A stretch of 64,000 nt of DNA from Hyphomicrobium sp. 99 (lineage in GTDB: Bacteria > Pseudomonadota > Alphaproteobacteria > Rhizobiales > Hyphomicrobiaceae), in contig NZ_KQ031382.1 of NCBI RefSeq assembly GCF_000384335.2, positions 2,305,545 through 2,369,544 of the forward strand. Reading direction: 5' to 3'. Under the pieces are notes generated by a model. The model was not told the DNA's origin and did no database searches. It worked only from the letters and a program-made list of their open reading frames with translations. The translations under genes were made by a program, and so were the position numbers. Below are positions 7,978 to 19,787 of the stretch, piece by piece (positions within the stretch are counted from its first letter, which is position 1; every line of letters begins with the position of its first letter).

Positions 7978-9161
7978 TTGCTGTCCGCGGGCACGAACAC
8001 CGTCGCCGTCGCCATAGCGGCAATGCCTTCACGGCGTCCGACGAATCCCATCGTTTCCATCGTCGTGGCTTTGATACCGACGCGGTTGGCCGGAAGGCCT
8101 AAGACCTCGCCGATCAGCGCCTGCATCGCCGGCCGGTGAGGGCCGACACGCGGAGCTTCAGCGAGCACCGTAATATCGACATTGCCTATTTGCCCGCCGA
8201 TTTCACGGATGCGGCGCGCGGCGTCCTCCAGAAACAGTCGCGACGCTGCGCCTTTCCATTTGGGATCGGAAGGAGGGAAGTGCTGGCCGATGTCTCCATC
8301 GCCGATAGCGCCAAGCAGAGCATCCGTCAGCGCGTGCAGAACGACGTCGGCATCCGAGTGACCTTCCAATTTATGTGTGTGCGGAATTTTTACGCCGCCG
8401 AGCCAGACATGATCGCCTTCGCAGAAGCGATGAACGTCAAATCCCGTGCCGGTGCGAGGTTCGCGCGCGCTTGTCATTTGCCGGTCGGCCAATTCGAGAT
8501 CCTCTGCCGTTGTGATTTTGATGTTCCCGGTCGAATCCTCGACGACGGCAACCTTGAGCCCAGCCCATTCCGCGATTGCGGCGTCGTCGGTGAACGTATC
8601 CAAACCCTTATCAGCCGCGGCGCGGTGGGCATCGATGATCGGCGCGAATAGAAAACCCTGGGGCGTCTGTGCCCGCCATAGTCCGGCACGCGCAACGGTT
8701 TCCGTCACGAGGCCGTCACCGTCCGCTCGCTTCAAGGTGTCCGTGACCGGAAGAGCCGCCAATGCGGCGGGCCGCTCACGAAGAGCCGCGATCACGTTCG
8801 AGATGGTTTTCGACGAAACGAACGGCCGCGCTGCATCGTGGATCAACACGAGGTCTGGCGCGGAGGAAGCCAAAGCCTCGAGCCCCCGGTGGACTGACGC
8901 TTGCCGGCTCGCGCCTCCGATCGCCGCACTTGAAAGCTTGCCGAGCCCGTATCCTTCCGTGGCCTGCTTGTACAATTCAGTGTCGTCTTGATGGATGACG
9001 ACCTTGATCTCGTCGATCTCGGGATGACCCGCGAAGGCCTCGATCGCCCGGGTGAGGACCGTTCTGCCTCCGATAACCGCATACTGCTTCGGACCTGCTC
9101 CCTGAGCTGCAGCAGCGCGCGTTCCCCGACCGGCCGCGACGATCAAAGCGGCAATGCGCAA
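7974..9161 (-). CDS. ispDF: Bifunctional MEP cytidylyltransferase / MECDP synthase (IspDF)
   Basis: This fused enzyme catalyses two non-consecutive steps of the methylerythritol-phosphate isoprenoid pathway. The N-terminal IspD part (about residues 1-205 from the TTG) has the CTP-binding AALIVAAGRGTR loop and VLIHDAARPF. The C-terminal IspF part (about 230-395) has TGFDVHRF, the metal-binding GHSDADVVLHALTDALLGA, and the DIGQHFPP motif. TTG 9161 is chosen because AAAGGAGA lies nine bases upstream and the protein then starts RIAALIV; longer readings add an unrelated N-terminus. The fusion is typical of alphaproteobacteria and some epsilonproteobacteria. It is divergent from dusB and overlaps the CDF gene downstream. 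Confidence 0.95.
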   Translation of the reverse strand: MRIAALIVAAGRGTRAAAAQGAGPKQYAVIGGRTVLTRAIEAFAGHPEIDEIKVVIHQDDTELYKQATEGYGLGKLSSAAIGGASRQASVHRGLEALASSAPDLVLIHDAARPFVSSKTISNVIAALRERPAALAALPVTDTLKRADGDGLVTETVARAGLWRAQTPQGFLFAPIIDAHRAAADKGLDTFTDDAAIAEWAGLKVAVVEDSTGNIKITTAEDLELADRQMTSAREPRTGTGFDVHRFCEGDHVWLGGVKIPHTHKLEGHSDADVVLHALTDALLGAIGDGDIGQHFPPSDPKWKGAASRLFLEDAARRIREIGGQIGNVDITVLAEAPRVGPHRPAMQALIGEVLGLPANRVGIKATTMETMGFVGRREGIAAMATATVFVPADSK

Positions 9162-9439
9162 GATACGATCTCCTTTGAAATGCACTATGATTGAGCCCCG
9201 GCTTTCCCTGCCCGCTGCCGAGATCTTTCGCAACACCCTGTCGCCTTTGAGAAGAGCCGGCTGAAACAGCTCCTGCCAATTTCATAACGGCCAGATGCTC
9301 AGCCGCGTCAAATCGGCAATTCCCAAACGTCTTGTTCACCCTTGCGAAATGAACGCCTCGCGCCTAGTCTGCCCAAACTCGCGGCACAAATGCGAACTGC
9401 ACATGGAATAGGCAGTAGGTGGGGACTGGTCTCGTCCAC

Positions 9440-10426
9440 ATGTTAGAGAACATAGTAAATGGCGCGCCGCCCGCAGTCTTGGCGCCGATGTCGGGAGTGA
9501 GCGATCTGCCCTTCCGCCGGCTTGCCCATAGGCTCGGGGCCAGCCTCGTTGTTTCCGAAATGGTCGCCAGCGAGGAATTGGTCAAATCGCGGTTCGATGT
9601 GCTGCGCCGCGTTGAGGGCCGGGATATTACGCCGTTTGTCGTACAACTCGCCGGTCGCGAAGAGCGGTGGATGGCCGAAGGCGCCCGTATCGCCGAAGCC
9701 AAGGGCGCGAACATCATCGACATCAATATGGGCTGCCCCGCCAAAGAGGTGACGGGCAAGCTCTCTGGCTCCGCGCTCATGCGCAATCTCGACCACGCCC
9801 AGGCGCTCATCAAAGCCGTCATCGGCGCCGTCAAAGTCCCCGTGACGCTGAAGATGCGGCTCGGCTGGGACAACAATACCCAAAATGCTCCGGAGCTGGC
9901 GAAGCGGGCGGAAGCGGAAGGCATCAAGCTGATCACCGTGCATGGCCGGACGAGATGTCAGTTCTTCACCGGAACGGCCGATTGGTCCGCCGTGCGCCCC
10001 GTCGTTGAAGCAACGTCGCTTCCGGTCCTCGTGAACGGCGATATCCTTGTCCCCGAGCATGCAGCGCTTGCGCTCGAAGCGTCGGGCGCGAGAGGCGTCA
10101 TGATCGGGCGCGGCGCTTACGGTGCACCTTGGATGCCCGGGCGCATAGCGAACTTCTTATCCTCGGGCCGTGACGCCGGCGACCCTGAACTCAACGCGCA
10201 GCGCGATATCGCCCTCGAACATGTCGAAGCAATGTTCGGCCATTACGGCAGGGAACTCGGCGTGCGCAACGCACGAAAGCACATCGGTTGGTACTTGGCG
10301 TCGAGCGGCGCCAGCGAAGCGGTCGTCAAGTCTTGGCGGGCCAAGCTATGCACGATGCTCGACCCCGAGCGCGTGCTCGACGGCCTGAAGACGTTTTATT
10401 CTTGTCCGGAGTCACGCGCAGCATGA
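9440..10426 (+). CDS. dusB: tRNA-dihydrouridine synthase B (NifR3)
   Basis: This FMN enzyme reduces uridines in the D-loop of tRNA. Visible motifs are [13 protein letters not shown] at the N-terminus, the [11 protein letters not shown] active-site segment with the catalytic Cys, KMRLGWD, the [12 protein letters not shown] loop, and VNGDI plus [11 protein letters not shown] for FMN phosphate binding. A GTG at 9419 would add seven residues, and neither start has a strong ribosome site. It is the first gene of the nitrogen-regulation operon, as in Rhodobacter and rhizobia where it was named nifR3, and its stop overlaps the ntrB start by four bases. Confidence 0.93.
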   Translation: MLENIVNGAPPAVLAPMSGVSDLPFRRLAHRLGASLVVSEMVASEELVKSRFDVLRRVEGRDITPFVVQLAGREERWMAEGARIAEAKGANIIDINMGCPAKEVTGKLSGSALMRNLDHAQALIKAVIGAVKVPVTLKMRLGWDNNTQNAPELAKRAEAEGIKLITVHGRTRCQFFTGTADWSAVRPVVEATSLPVLVNGDILVPEHAALALEASGARGVMIGRGAYGAPWMPGRIANFLSSGRDAGDPELNAQRDIALEHVEAMFGHYGRELGVRNARKHIGWYLASSGASEAVVKSWRAKLCTMLDPERVLDGLKTFYSCPESRAA

Positions 10427-11591
10427 GTAGCAAGTCGGCATCGGTACGCAAATCTGATCGCGCTTCGGCGCCACCGCCTCTCGCCAGAATAGTCGACGGC
10501 GAGGATTTATTGAGTGCGCTGCCGCACCCGATACTCGTGATCGCCAACGATCAGACCATTGTTTTCGCCAACGCCGCTGCTGAAGCTTTTTTCTCGATGG
10601 GCGCATCCGCGCTGACAAGAAGCCGGATCTCCGACATCGTCGCTTTCGGGTGCCCGTTGCTCGGATTGATCGAGCAGGTGCAGGCCACGAGCTCGACCGT
10701 CAATGAATACGGGATCGAGGTCGCGACGCCGCGGTTCTCGGGCGCAAAGCTCGTCGACGTCTATGGCGGTCCATTACCGGAAGAGCCGCGCAACATGTTC
10801 GTCATGCTGCAACAGCGCTCGATGGCCCAGATGATCGAGCGGCAGTTGACGCATCGTGCAGCCGCGCGTTCAGTCTCCGGCATGGCGGGCGTCTTGGCCC
10901 ACGAGATCAAAAATCCTCTGTCCGGCATTCGCGGCGCCGCTCAGTTGCTCGAGCCCGGTCTTTCCGACGACGATCGCGCGCTGACCCAGCTCATCTGTTC
11001 CGAAACCGATCGCATCCGTAACCTCGTCGATCGCATGGAAGTGTTCGGCGACGAGCGGCCAATCTCGAAAGACGCAGTCAACATCCACGACGTTCTCAAT
11101 CATGTTCGACGCATCGCGGAGCATGGGTTCGGCCGCAACGTCCGCTACATTGAAGATTACGATCCCTCGTTGCCGCACGTACTCGGCAACCGCGACAAGC
11201 TCGTTCAGGTCTTCCTCAATCTTCTGAAGAACGCTGCGGAAGCCATCGGCGATAAAACCGACACCGGCCGCATCATCATGCAGACGGCGTTCCGGCCCGG
11301 CGTCCGCTTATCGCTTCCCGGCTCCGATACGCGCGTGAGCCTCCCTCTGATGATCCAGATCGAGGACAACGGCTGCGGCATCCCCGAGCATCTGAAGCCG
11401 CACCTGTTCGACCCCTTCGTCACCACCAAAGCGTCTGGCAGCGGCCTCGGCCTTGCCCTGGTCGCCAAAATCATCGCCGATCACGGCGGCATCATCGAAT
11501 GTGAAAGTGAACCCAAGCGCACGATCTTCCGCGTGCTGCTTCCCATGCAACGCACGCGGCCTGCTCCGGTGCCGACCACGAGAGAGACTTG

Positions 11592-11592
<1 letters not shown>
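10423..11592 (+). CDS. ntrB: Nitrogen regulation sensor histidine kinase NtrB (GlnL)
   Basis: A soluble histidine kinase of 389 residues that phosphorylates or dephosphorylates NtrC according to nitrogen status signalled through PII proteins. An N-terminal PAS domain (about 30-130) starts [12 protein letters not shown]. The H-box is [19 protein letters not shown] with His160. The ATPase domain has [10 protein letters not shown] (N-box), IEDNGCGIP (G1) and [15 protein letters not shown] (G2). No membrane helices are present, as expected. The ATG at 10423 overlaps the dusB stop (ATGA). The stop overlaps the ntrC ATG by one base (TGATG), so the pair is tightly coupled. Confidence 0.95.
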
Positions 11593-13037
<1,445 letters not shown>

Positions 13038-13297
13038 CTTCCAACGCCGACAATCCGACTCTGAATCCCAAAAGTTTTCCACAGCACTTGACCAAAGATG
13101 CGTTTGGCGCTTGATGTGCGCCACACCCGTCGCGAAAATGTCACAGTTAGGCTGTTGGTAATCCGCAGCTGTAGCGTTGTCGTCGCTGCTGGCTCGCCCG
13201 GAACGGAATACCCCGGTCGGGAAATGCCGTCCTAAGTTTGGACGGGCGGGGCTATTGAGAACGAATTCAGAGCAGTAGTTGGATTGGTCGACAACTG

Positions 13298-15622
13298 ATG
13301 AGCGCCAGCAACAGCAATGGCAAAGCCGACACGATCGCTCCGCGCGATAAGGTGCCTGCTGCTGCGCTAGTCGAGGAAGGAGCCACACCGCTCAATCCTT
13401 CCGACCGGGCTTTTTGGTTCGGCCTGGGCGTCGTTCTGCTCTCTTTGATCTCCGCCCTCGGGAGTTATCTCATCCTGACGGGCTTGACCGCGATCACGCC
13501 GCGCAACGAATACGTCTGGACGGCGCTGACGGTGAATGCCGTCCTCATCGTCGCGATGTTCGGCACGATTGTCTGGCAAGCCTTGGGCCTCCGCAGCGCG
13601 TGGAAGCAGAAGGTGCCTGGGGCTCGGCTGCACACACGCATCGTCGCTCTCTTTACGCTGACGGCCGCGCTACCGGCCGTACTGCTCGCCGTCGCCGCAA
13701 CGACAACCTTCTCACGCTCCCTCGACGGCTGGTTTTCCGGCCGCACGCGCGCCATCGTCGAGAACTCCTACGACGTTGCGAAAGCCTACGTCGACGAGCA
13801 CAGCCAGATCATCCGGACCGACATCGTCAACATGGTCCGCGATATCAACGGCGAAGTCGCGACCCTAAACGCCGATCCGGATGCGTTTCAAAAGTTTCTC
13901 ATCGGCCAGGCGGGCTTGCGCGATTTGACGTCGGCCTATGTGATCGACTCCGAAGGCGTGCCGATCGTCCTAGCACTCGACGATCCGAAACTGCCATATG
14001 TCGTGCCGCCCCCGGCTGCGATTCAACAAGCGGAATCCGGTCAAGTCGCATTGTCGAGACCGTCGAGCGATTATCGCATTTCCGCAATCGCAAAAATCGA
14101 CAGCATGCCGGGGCGCTATCTCTACGTCGCGCGCGGCGTCAGTCCGAAAGTCATCAGCCACCTTCAGAGCACCGAGCAGAACGTCTACGAATACACGCGG
14201 CTGAGACAGGCCAAGGGCGGCCTCAAGGTCGCGCACGGCCTCATCTACTTCATGATTTCGATGACGTCGCTGCTCGCCGCGATCTGGGTCGGCATGTGGT
14301 TCGCAGGCCGGTTCGTCGCGCCGATCCGCCGACTGATCGCAGGTGCGCAAGAGGTCTCGAAAGGCAATCTCGAATTCGCGCTGCCCGAGATCCGCGGCGA
14401 AGGCGATCTCCGCCGCCTTTCCCACACATTCAACGTCATGACGCGCGATCTGAAGCAGCAGCAGAGCGCGCTCGTCGCAACGAATGCGCAATTGACGGAG
14501 CGGCGGAATTTCATCGAAGCCGTTCTGTCGGGCGTCTCCGCCGGTGTCATCGGTCTCGACAGCGCCGACTGCATTACGCTCATCAGCCGCTCGGCCGAAC
14601 GTTTGCTCGGCTTCTCGAGCGCAGAGGTCGTCGGCAAGCCATTGAAGGATGTCGTTCCCGAATTCGCGCCCGTGCTGGCCTCCGGCGACGAGCCCGGGCC
14701 GAAGAGCAAACAATACGAGATCCAGAAACAGATCGGCGACGAGGAACGCACCTTCGCTGTCAGGATCACCCACGAGAGAGCAGGCGAGGGGGACGTCGGT
14801 TCCGTCGTCACGTTCGACGACATTTCCGAACTCGTGCTGGCGCAGCGGACCAGTGCCTGGGCCGACGTGGCGCGGCGCATCGCGCACGAAATCAAAAACC
14901 CCCTCACGCCCATACAACTCTCAGCCGAACGGTTACGCAAGAAGTTCGGCAGCCAGATCGGCGAAAACCGCGAGCTGTTCGAAACGCTGACGCAGACAAT
15001 CGAACGCCAGACCGGCCAGATCAAAAGCATGGTCGACGAGTTCGCTTCGTTCGCCCGCATGCCGCAGCCCGTGATGGCCGATCAGGATCTGAGACTTGCG
15101 GTCCAAGAACCCGCAATCCTCTTCCGCGAAGGCAACAAGGATCTCGACTTCAAACTCGCGCTGCCCGATCGCCCGGTGACGGCGCACTTCGATTTGCGGT
15201 TGATCTCGCAGGCTGTCACCAATCTCATCAAGAACGCCGCCGAAGCGATTGAATCCTTTGGCGAGGCGCAAGGCCGTCCGCCCGGCTACAAAGGCGAGAT
15301 CGAAGTGCGGCTCGTCCCATCACCGGATCGCGTCGCGATCGAAGTCATCGACAACGGCATCGGGCTTCCCAAACAAAACCGTGCCAAGCTTCTCGAACCC
15401 TATGTTACGACGAGAGCGAAGGGCACGGGCCTTGGTCTCGCGATCGTGCAGAAAGTCGTCGAGCAGCACGGCGGCACCTTGGCCCTCGAGGACGCTCCGG
15501 CAAGCGATACGCGAACACGCGGCGCTCTGGTCCGGCTGACACTGCCGATCAAGGCAGGACCGTCCCGAGGCATGTCTTCAGATGAAATTCGCGCCGCAGT
15601 CTACGTTGCAGGCAGAGCATGA
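13298..15622 (+). CDS. ntrY: Sensor histidine kinase NtrY
   Basis: A membrane histidine kinase of 774 residues. Three hydrophobic segments lie in the first 160 residues and a fourth near 312-335, enclosing a periplasmic loop of about 150 residues. A HAMP linker follows (AGRFVAPIRRLIAGAQEV), then a PAS domain (about 400-500), the H-box ([19 protein letters not shown] with His530), and an ATPase domain with NLIKNAAEAI, IDNGIGLP and GTGLGLAIVQKV. NtrY and NtrX form the second nitrogen or redox-related pair of alphaproteobacteria; in Brucella NtrY responds to oxygen or redox state. It is probably cotranscribed with ntrX, 32 bases downstream. Confidence 0.95.
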   Translation: MSASNSNGKADTIAPRDKVPAAALVEEGATPLNPSDRAFWFGLGVVLLSLISALGSYLILTGLTAITPRNEYVWTALTVNAVLIVAMFGTIVWQALGLRSAWKQKVPGARLHTRIVALFTLTAALPAVLLAVAATTTFSRSLDGWFSGRTRAIVENSYDVAKAYVDEHSQIIRTDIVNMVRDINGEVATLNADPDAFQKFLIGQAGLRDLTSAYVIDSEGVPIVLALDDPKLPYVVPPPAAIQQAESGQVALSRPSSDYRISAIAKIDSMPGRYLYVARGVSPKVISHLQSTEQNVYEYTRLRQAKGGLKVAHGLIYFMISMTSLLAAIWVGMWFAGRFVAPIRRLIAGAQEVSKGNLEFALPEIRGEGDLRRLSHTFNVMTRDLKQQQSALVATNAQLTERRNFIEAVLSGVSAGVIGLDSADCITLISRSAERLLGFSSAEVVGKPLKDVVPEFAPVLASGDEPGPKSKQYEIQKQIGDEERTFAVRITHERAGEGDVGSVVTFDDISELVLAQRTSAWADVARRIAHEIKNPLTPIQLSAERLRKKFGSQIGENRELFETLTQTIERQTGQIKSMVDEFASFARMPQPVMADQDLRLAVQEPAILFREGNKDLDFKLALPDRPVTAHFDLRLISQAVTNLIKNAAEAIESFGEAQGRPPGYKGEIEVRLVPSPDRVAIEVIDNGIGLPKQNRAKLLEPYVTTRAKGTGLGLAIVQKVVEQHGGTLALEDAPASDTRTRGALVRLTLPIKAGPSRGMSSDEIRAAVYVAGRA

Positions 15623-15654
15623 AATGAAACGCTTAACCCCCCAGGAGCGCAGCA

Positions 15655-17055
15655 ATGTCAGCTGATATATTGATCGTCGATGACGAGGCAGATATCCGGG
15701 ATTTGATCGCCGGCATTCTCCAGGACGAGGGCCATCGCACGCGCTTGGCTCGCGACAGCGATGAAGCGCTCCGCGCGATCGAAGACCGCAGGCCTCATCT
15801 CGTCATCCTCGACATCTGGCTGCAGGGAAGCCGCCTCGACGGGCTCGAAGTTCTGACCGTGATGAAGCGCACCTACCCGGATCTGCCGGTGGTGATCATC
15901 TCGGGCCACGGCAACATCGAAACGGCCGTAACCGCCATCAAGCGCGGCGCTTACGACTACATCGAGAAGCCGTTCAAGTCCGATCGCCTCATCCTCGTCG
16001 CCTTGCGCGCTCTCGAAGCGTCTCAGTTGAAACGCGAAGTCCGCGAGCTGAAGGAGCGCTCCGTCGTCTCGGCCGACATGATCGGCAAGTCGCCCGCGAT
16101 CAACCAGCTGAAAAACAACATCGACAAGGCCGGCCCGACGAACAGCCGCATCATGCTCCGCGGCGCTTCGGGAACAGGCAAGGAACTCGCTGCCCGCGTT
16201 CTCCATCAGAAATCGCTGCGCGCCGACGGCCCGTTCGTCGTGCTTAATGCTGCAGCCATGGTTCCGGACCGCGTCGAGGACGAACTGTTCGGAACCGAAG
16301 ACCGCACCGGTGGGCCGCGCAAAGTCGGCGCGCTCGAAGAGGCGCACACCGGAACGCTCTACATCGACGAAGTCGCCGACATGCCGATGGAGACGCAAGG
16401 CAAGATCCTGCGCGTGCTCGTCGAGCAGAAGTTTCTGCGCCTCGGTGGATCGCAGAAGGTCTCCGTCGACGTCAGGATCATTTCGTCGACCTCCCGCGAC
16501 CTCGAACAGGACATCCGCGAAGGACGCTTCCGCGAAGATCTCTACCACCGCCTGAACGTCGTCACGCTGCGTGTGCCGAGTCTCGCCGAGCGCCGCGAAG
16601 ATATTCCCGAACTCATCCAGTATTTCATCGGTCAGGTCGCCCAGACGTCAGGCCTCGCCCCCCGCCGCATCGGTGAGGACGCGATCGCCGTGCTGCAAGC
16701 ACACGATTGGCCGGGCAACGTTCGCGAACTCCGCAATAACGTCGAACGACTCTTGATCCTTGCCGGTGGCGAACCGAATGCGGCGATCACCGCCGACATG
16801 CTTCCCGACGAAATCGGCTCCAACGTGCCGCTGCCGGTCAACGGCGGCGCCGAACACTTGATGTCGCTTCCGCTCCGCGAGGCGCGTGAAATCTTCGAAC
16901 GCGAATACCTTCTCGCGCAGATCAACCGGTTCGGTGGCAACATTTCCAGAACCGCCGAGTTCGTCGGCATGGAGCGGTCGGCATTGCATCGTAAGCTTCG
17001 CGCCCTCGGCGTTTCATCCGAGCAGCGCAGCGGCGATCTGAGATCGGCGTCGTAG
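15655..17055 (+). CDS. ntrX: Response regulator NtrX
   Basis: An NtrC-family regulator of 466 residues. The receiver has acidic residues Asp9/Asp10 and phospho-acceptor Asp53 (VILDIWLQ). The AAA+ domain has Walker A GASGTGKE and Walker B GTLYIDEVADMP. The sigma-54 loop GAFTGA is missing: after DELFGTED comes RTGGPRKVGALEEA. This is characteristic of alphaproteobacterial NtrX and suggests it regulates sigma-70 promoters or acts as a repressor. The Fis-type DNA-binding end includes GNISRTAEFVGMERSALHRKL. ATG 15655 follows CCCAGGAGCGCAGCA. A D-amino-acid transaminase gene follows after 12 bases. Confidence 0.95.
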   Translation: MSADILIVDDEADIRDLIAGILQDEGHRTRLARDSDEALRAIEDRRPHLVILDIWLQGSRLDGLEVLTVMKRTYPDLPVVIISGHGNIETAVTAIKRGAYDYIEKPFKSDRLILVALRALEASQLKREVRELKERSVVSADMIGKSPAINQLKNNIDKAGPTNSRIMLRGASGTGKELAARVLHQKSLRADGPFVVLNAAAMVPDRVEDELFGTEDRTGGPRKVGALEEAHTGTLYIDEVADMPMETQGKILRVLVEQKFLRLGGSQKVSVDVRIISSTSRDLEQDIREGRFREDLYHRLNVVTLRVPSLAERREDIPELIQYFIGQVAQTSGLAPRRIGEDAIAVLQAHDWPGNVRELRNNVERLLILAGGEPNAAITADMLPDEIGSNVPLPVNGGAEHLMSLPLREAREIFEREYLLAQINRFGGNISRTAEFVGMERSALHRKLRALGVSSEQRSGDLRSAS

Positions 17056-17067
17056 GAGCACGTTCGC

Positions 17068-17928
17068 TTGACCCGCATCGTTTACGTCAACGGCGCCTAC
17101 CGGCCGTATTCGCAGGCCGCTATTCATGTCGAGGATCGCGGCTTCCAACTGGCCGACGCGATTTACGAAGTCATTGAAATACGCGACGGCGGGCTGGTCG
17201 ATGCGTCTCGCCACTTGGCTCGGCTCTCCCGATCGCTCGCAGAACTCGCGATCCCCCCGCCGATGTCCGAGGGCGCACTGCTCCATGTCATAAAAGTCGT
17301 GATGGACCGCAATCGCGTGCGCGACGGTATCGTTTATATGCAAGTCTCGCGCGGCGCGGGGCCGCGAGACTTTGCGTTGCCGCCCTCGACGACCGCGCCG
17401 ACGCTCGTGGTGCTTGCTCGCGCTCACCGGCGCGGATGGTCGGCCGAGCTTGCCGAAAAGGGCATCGCCGTGAAGACGATCCCGGACAACCGGTGGGGCC
17501 GTTGCGATATCAAAACGGTGATGCTGCTTCCTGCGGTTCTGGCGAAAGACGAAGCGCGCCGGGCAGGGGCCCGCGAAGCTTGGTTCGTGGACGCCGCGGG
17601 CAATGTCACAGAAGGCGCATCGAGCAATGCCTGGATCGTGACACCCGAGGGTATCCTTGTCACACGCCAGCTCGATCACAACATCCTCCCTGGCGTCACC
17701 CGGGCAACCGTCATGGACGTTGCCAAAAAGGAGGGAATAAAAATTGAACAGCGGACCTTTAGCCGGGACGAGGCGCTGAAGGCCGGCGAAGCGTTCGTGA
17801 CGTCCGCGACGAATATCGTCATGCCTGTGGTGAATATAGACGGGGTTGCAATTGGGGATGGGCGGCCGGGAAAGCTTTCCCGCCAACTCCGATTGAGATT
17901 TCATCAGGTTGCTGAATTTTCAGCGTGA
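17068..17928 (+). CDS. dat: D-amino-acid transaminase (class IV PLP enzyme)
   Basis: This 286-residue PLP enzyme of fold type IV interconverts D-amino acids and 2-oxo acids, supplying D-Glu or D-Ala. Marks are YVNGAYRPYSQAAIHVEDRGFQLADAIYEV, the catalytic Lys in RWGRCDIKTVMLLP, VTEGASSNAWIV, and the PLP phosphate loop near TSATNIVMPV. TTG 17068 is used because GGAG lies about nine bases upstream. It is the last gene of the ntrYX unit in this order, as in many rhizobia. Branched-chain aminotransferase or aminodeoxychorismate lyase are alternatives within the same fold, but the motif context favours D-amino-acid transaminase. Confidence 0.87.
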   Translation: MTRIVYVNGAYRPYSQAAIHVEDRGFQLADAIYEVIEIRDGGLVDASRHLARLSRSLAELAIPPPMSEGALLHVIKVVMDRNRVRDGIVYMQVSRGAGPRDFALPPSTTAPTLVVLARAHRRGWSAELAEKGIAVKTIPDNRWGRCDIKTVMLLPAVLAKDEARRAGAREAWFVDAAGNVTEGASSNAWIVTPEGILVTRQLDHNILPGVTRATVMDVAKKEGIKIEQRTFSRDEALKAGEAFVTSATNIVMPVVNIDGVAIGDGRPGKLSRQLRLRFHQVAEFSA

Positions 17929-18113
17929 GGAAGGTGCGAATGTTGCCGCATTGTGCGCGGCAATGGTGGATGTAAAGTGCGGTCGCTTCGGTTACCCACC
18001 ACATTTCATGGTGACCGCTGCATCGGTGCTCCGTCGTTATCGAACCCGACGGTGCCAGTCGTTTACGAGAAGACGCTTAAACAAGACGTCGAGATAAAAA
18101 ACGGACAACAAAA

Positions 18114-18362
18114 ATGGCGGCTGAAAAACCTCAGAATCTGCAGGACACTTTTTTAAATTATGTTCGTAAGAATAAAACGCCTCTAACGATCTTCCTCATC
18201 AATGGCGTGAAACTCCAAGGCATCGTCAGCTGGTTTGATAATTTCTGCGTTCTCCTGCGCCGCGATGGTCACTCCCAGCTCGTTTACAAGCACGCGATTT
18301 CGACGATCATGCCGGGCGGTCCCGTCAATCTCAACGACCAGGATGAAAGCGCCGCAGGTTGA
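18114..18362 (+). CDS. hfq: RNA chaperone Hfq
   Basis: An 82-residue Sm-like protein that forms a hexameric ring and pairs small RNAs with mRNAs. The Sm1 block reads [36 protein letters not shown] and the Sm2 block [12 protein letters not shown], both close to consensus. The C-terminal tail is short ([12 protein letters not shown]), as usual in alphaproteobacteria. About 185 bases separate it from the preceding gene, so a separate promoter is likely there. The hflX start codon overlaps its stop. Confidence 0.97.
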   Translation: MAAEKPQNLQDTFLNYVRKNKTPLTIFLINGVKLQGIVSWFDNFCVLLRRDGHSQLVYKHAISTIMPGGPVNLNDQDESAAG

Positions 18363-19777
18363 CCTCGCGCTCTAAAGACGGGGAAGGCGAAAAGCACGAG
18401 GGCGGACGAAACCGCGAGCGGCGGCGCATCTCGAAGGAGACGAGGGCGCCGAGAACGCGAACGCTCGTCGTTGTGCCAGCATTCAAGCGGCAGCAGAAAG
18501 CCAAGTCCGCGCCAACGGCGAAGTCTTCCGCACAAGTCCACACGCCTGAAAATCGCCTTGCCGAAGCGGTCGGTCTCGCGAACGCAATTGAACTCGACAT
18601 CATAGACTCGACGATCGTCCCGATTTCCGAGCCGCGGCCATCGACGTTGCTCGGGTCGGGAAAAGTCGAAGAGATCAAGAACCTCGTCGAGGAGCTTGAG
18701 ATCGGCCTCGTCGTCGTCGATTACAACATTACGCCGGTGCAGCAGCGAAATCTCGAGAAGGCGTGGAACGCCAAAGTTCTCGATCGCACTGGCCTCATCC
18801 TCGAGATATTCGGCGCGCGTGCACGAACACGCGAAGGCGTGCTGCAAGTCGAACTCGCGCATTTGACCTATCAAAAAGGCCGGCTCGTTCGTGCCTGGAC
18901 CCATTTGGAACGTCAGCGCGGTGGCGGCGGCTTTCTCGGCGGCCCGGGTGAAGCCCAGATCGAACTCGATCGGCGCATGCTGCAAGATCGCATCGACGCG
19001 CTCAAACGCGACTTGGCCGATGTCGTGAAAACGCGTGATCTGCATCGCAAGGGACGCCGCAAGGTGCCTTACCCGATCGTCGCGATCGTCGGCTATACGA
19101 ACGCCGGCAAGTCGACGCTCTTCAATAAGATCACCGGCGCCGGCGTCGTCGCGATGGACCAAGTCTTCGCGACGCTCGACCCCACCATGCGCGAAGTGAA
19201 ACTTCCGAGCGCGCGCCGCATCATCCTCTCCGATACCGTCGGTTTCATTTCCGATTTGCCGACCATGCTCGTTGCCGCATTCCGCGCGACGCTCGAAGAA
19301 GTCGTTGAAGCCGACCTCATTCTTCACGTGCGCGACATCGCCCATGAAGAGACGGAAGCGCAGGCGCAAGACGTCGAGAAGGTGCTGGCGGATCTCGGCA
19401 TCGATACGCTGCCCGTTGAAAGTCATATTCTCGAAGTCTGGAATAAGATCGATCTTCTGCCTGCGGAACGACGGACTGAGCTACAACACGAAGTGCATCG
19501 CAATGCGCGGCCTCCCGTGCTTGTCTCGGCCGCGACAGGCGAGGGCATGGCGCCACTGCTTCACACGATCGACGACCGCCTCGGCGCGTCCGACGAGATT
19601 CTGGATGTGATCGTTCCGGGCAGCAATGGTGCGCTTCTCAATTGGCTGCACGAAACGTGCGATGTTCTCGCGAGAGAAGCCCGCAAGGACGGCAGCATCG
19701 AATTGCGGCTTCGCGTGCCGAACGAAAAGAAGGCCCGCGTAATCGGACAGCTTCGCAAAGCCGGGATATCGGTCTAA
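18359..19777 (+). CDS. hflX: GTPase HflX
   Basis: A ribosome-binding GTPase (472 residues) that splits stalled or hibernating 70S ribosomes, for example after heat shock. After a basic N-terminal extension come the HflX domain ([54 protein letters not shown]) and the G domain (GYTNAGKST as G1, DTVGFI as G3, NKID as G4). The start codon is TTG at 18359, overlapping the hfq stop, which fits translational coupling. No good internal start precedes the conserved region. hfq-hflX adjacency is widespread in proteobacteria. Confidence 0.94.
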   Translation: MTSRSKDGEGEKHEGGRNRERRRISKETRAPRTRTLVVVPAFKRQQKAKSAPTAKSSAQVHTPENRLAEAVGLANAIELDIIDSTIVPISEPRPSTLLGSGKVEEIKNLVEELEIGLVVVDYNITPVQQRNLEKAWNAKVLDRTGLILEIFGARARTREGVLQVELAHLTYQKGRLVRAWTHLERQRGGGGFLGGPGEAQIELDRRMLQDRIDALKRDLADVVKTRDLHRKGRRKVPYPIVAIVGYTNAGKSTLFNKITGAGVVAMDQVFATLDPTMREVKLPSARRIILSDTVGFISDLPTMLVAAFRATLEEVVEADLILHVRDIAHEETEAQAQDVEKVLADLGIDTLPVESHILEVWNKIDLLPAERRTELQHEVHRNARPPVLVSAATGEGMAPLLHTIDDRLGASDEILDVIVPGSNGALLNWLHETCDVLAREARKDGSIELRLRVPNEKKARVIGQLRKAGISV

Positions 19778-19787
19778 GCTCGTCCGC

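Noticed and set aside
13414..15252. Plus-strand frame of 612 codons inside ntrY
   Set aside because: It is in another frame of ntrY, is extremely Arg-rich and shows no domain. This is typical of shadow frames at high GC.
16290..16340. NtrX as an inactivated pseudogene because GAFTGA is missing
   Set aside because: Receiver, Walker A, Walker B and HTH are intact, the frame is open, and loss of this loop is known for alphaproteobacterial NtrX.
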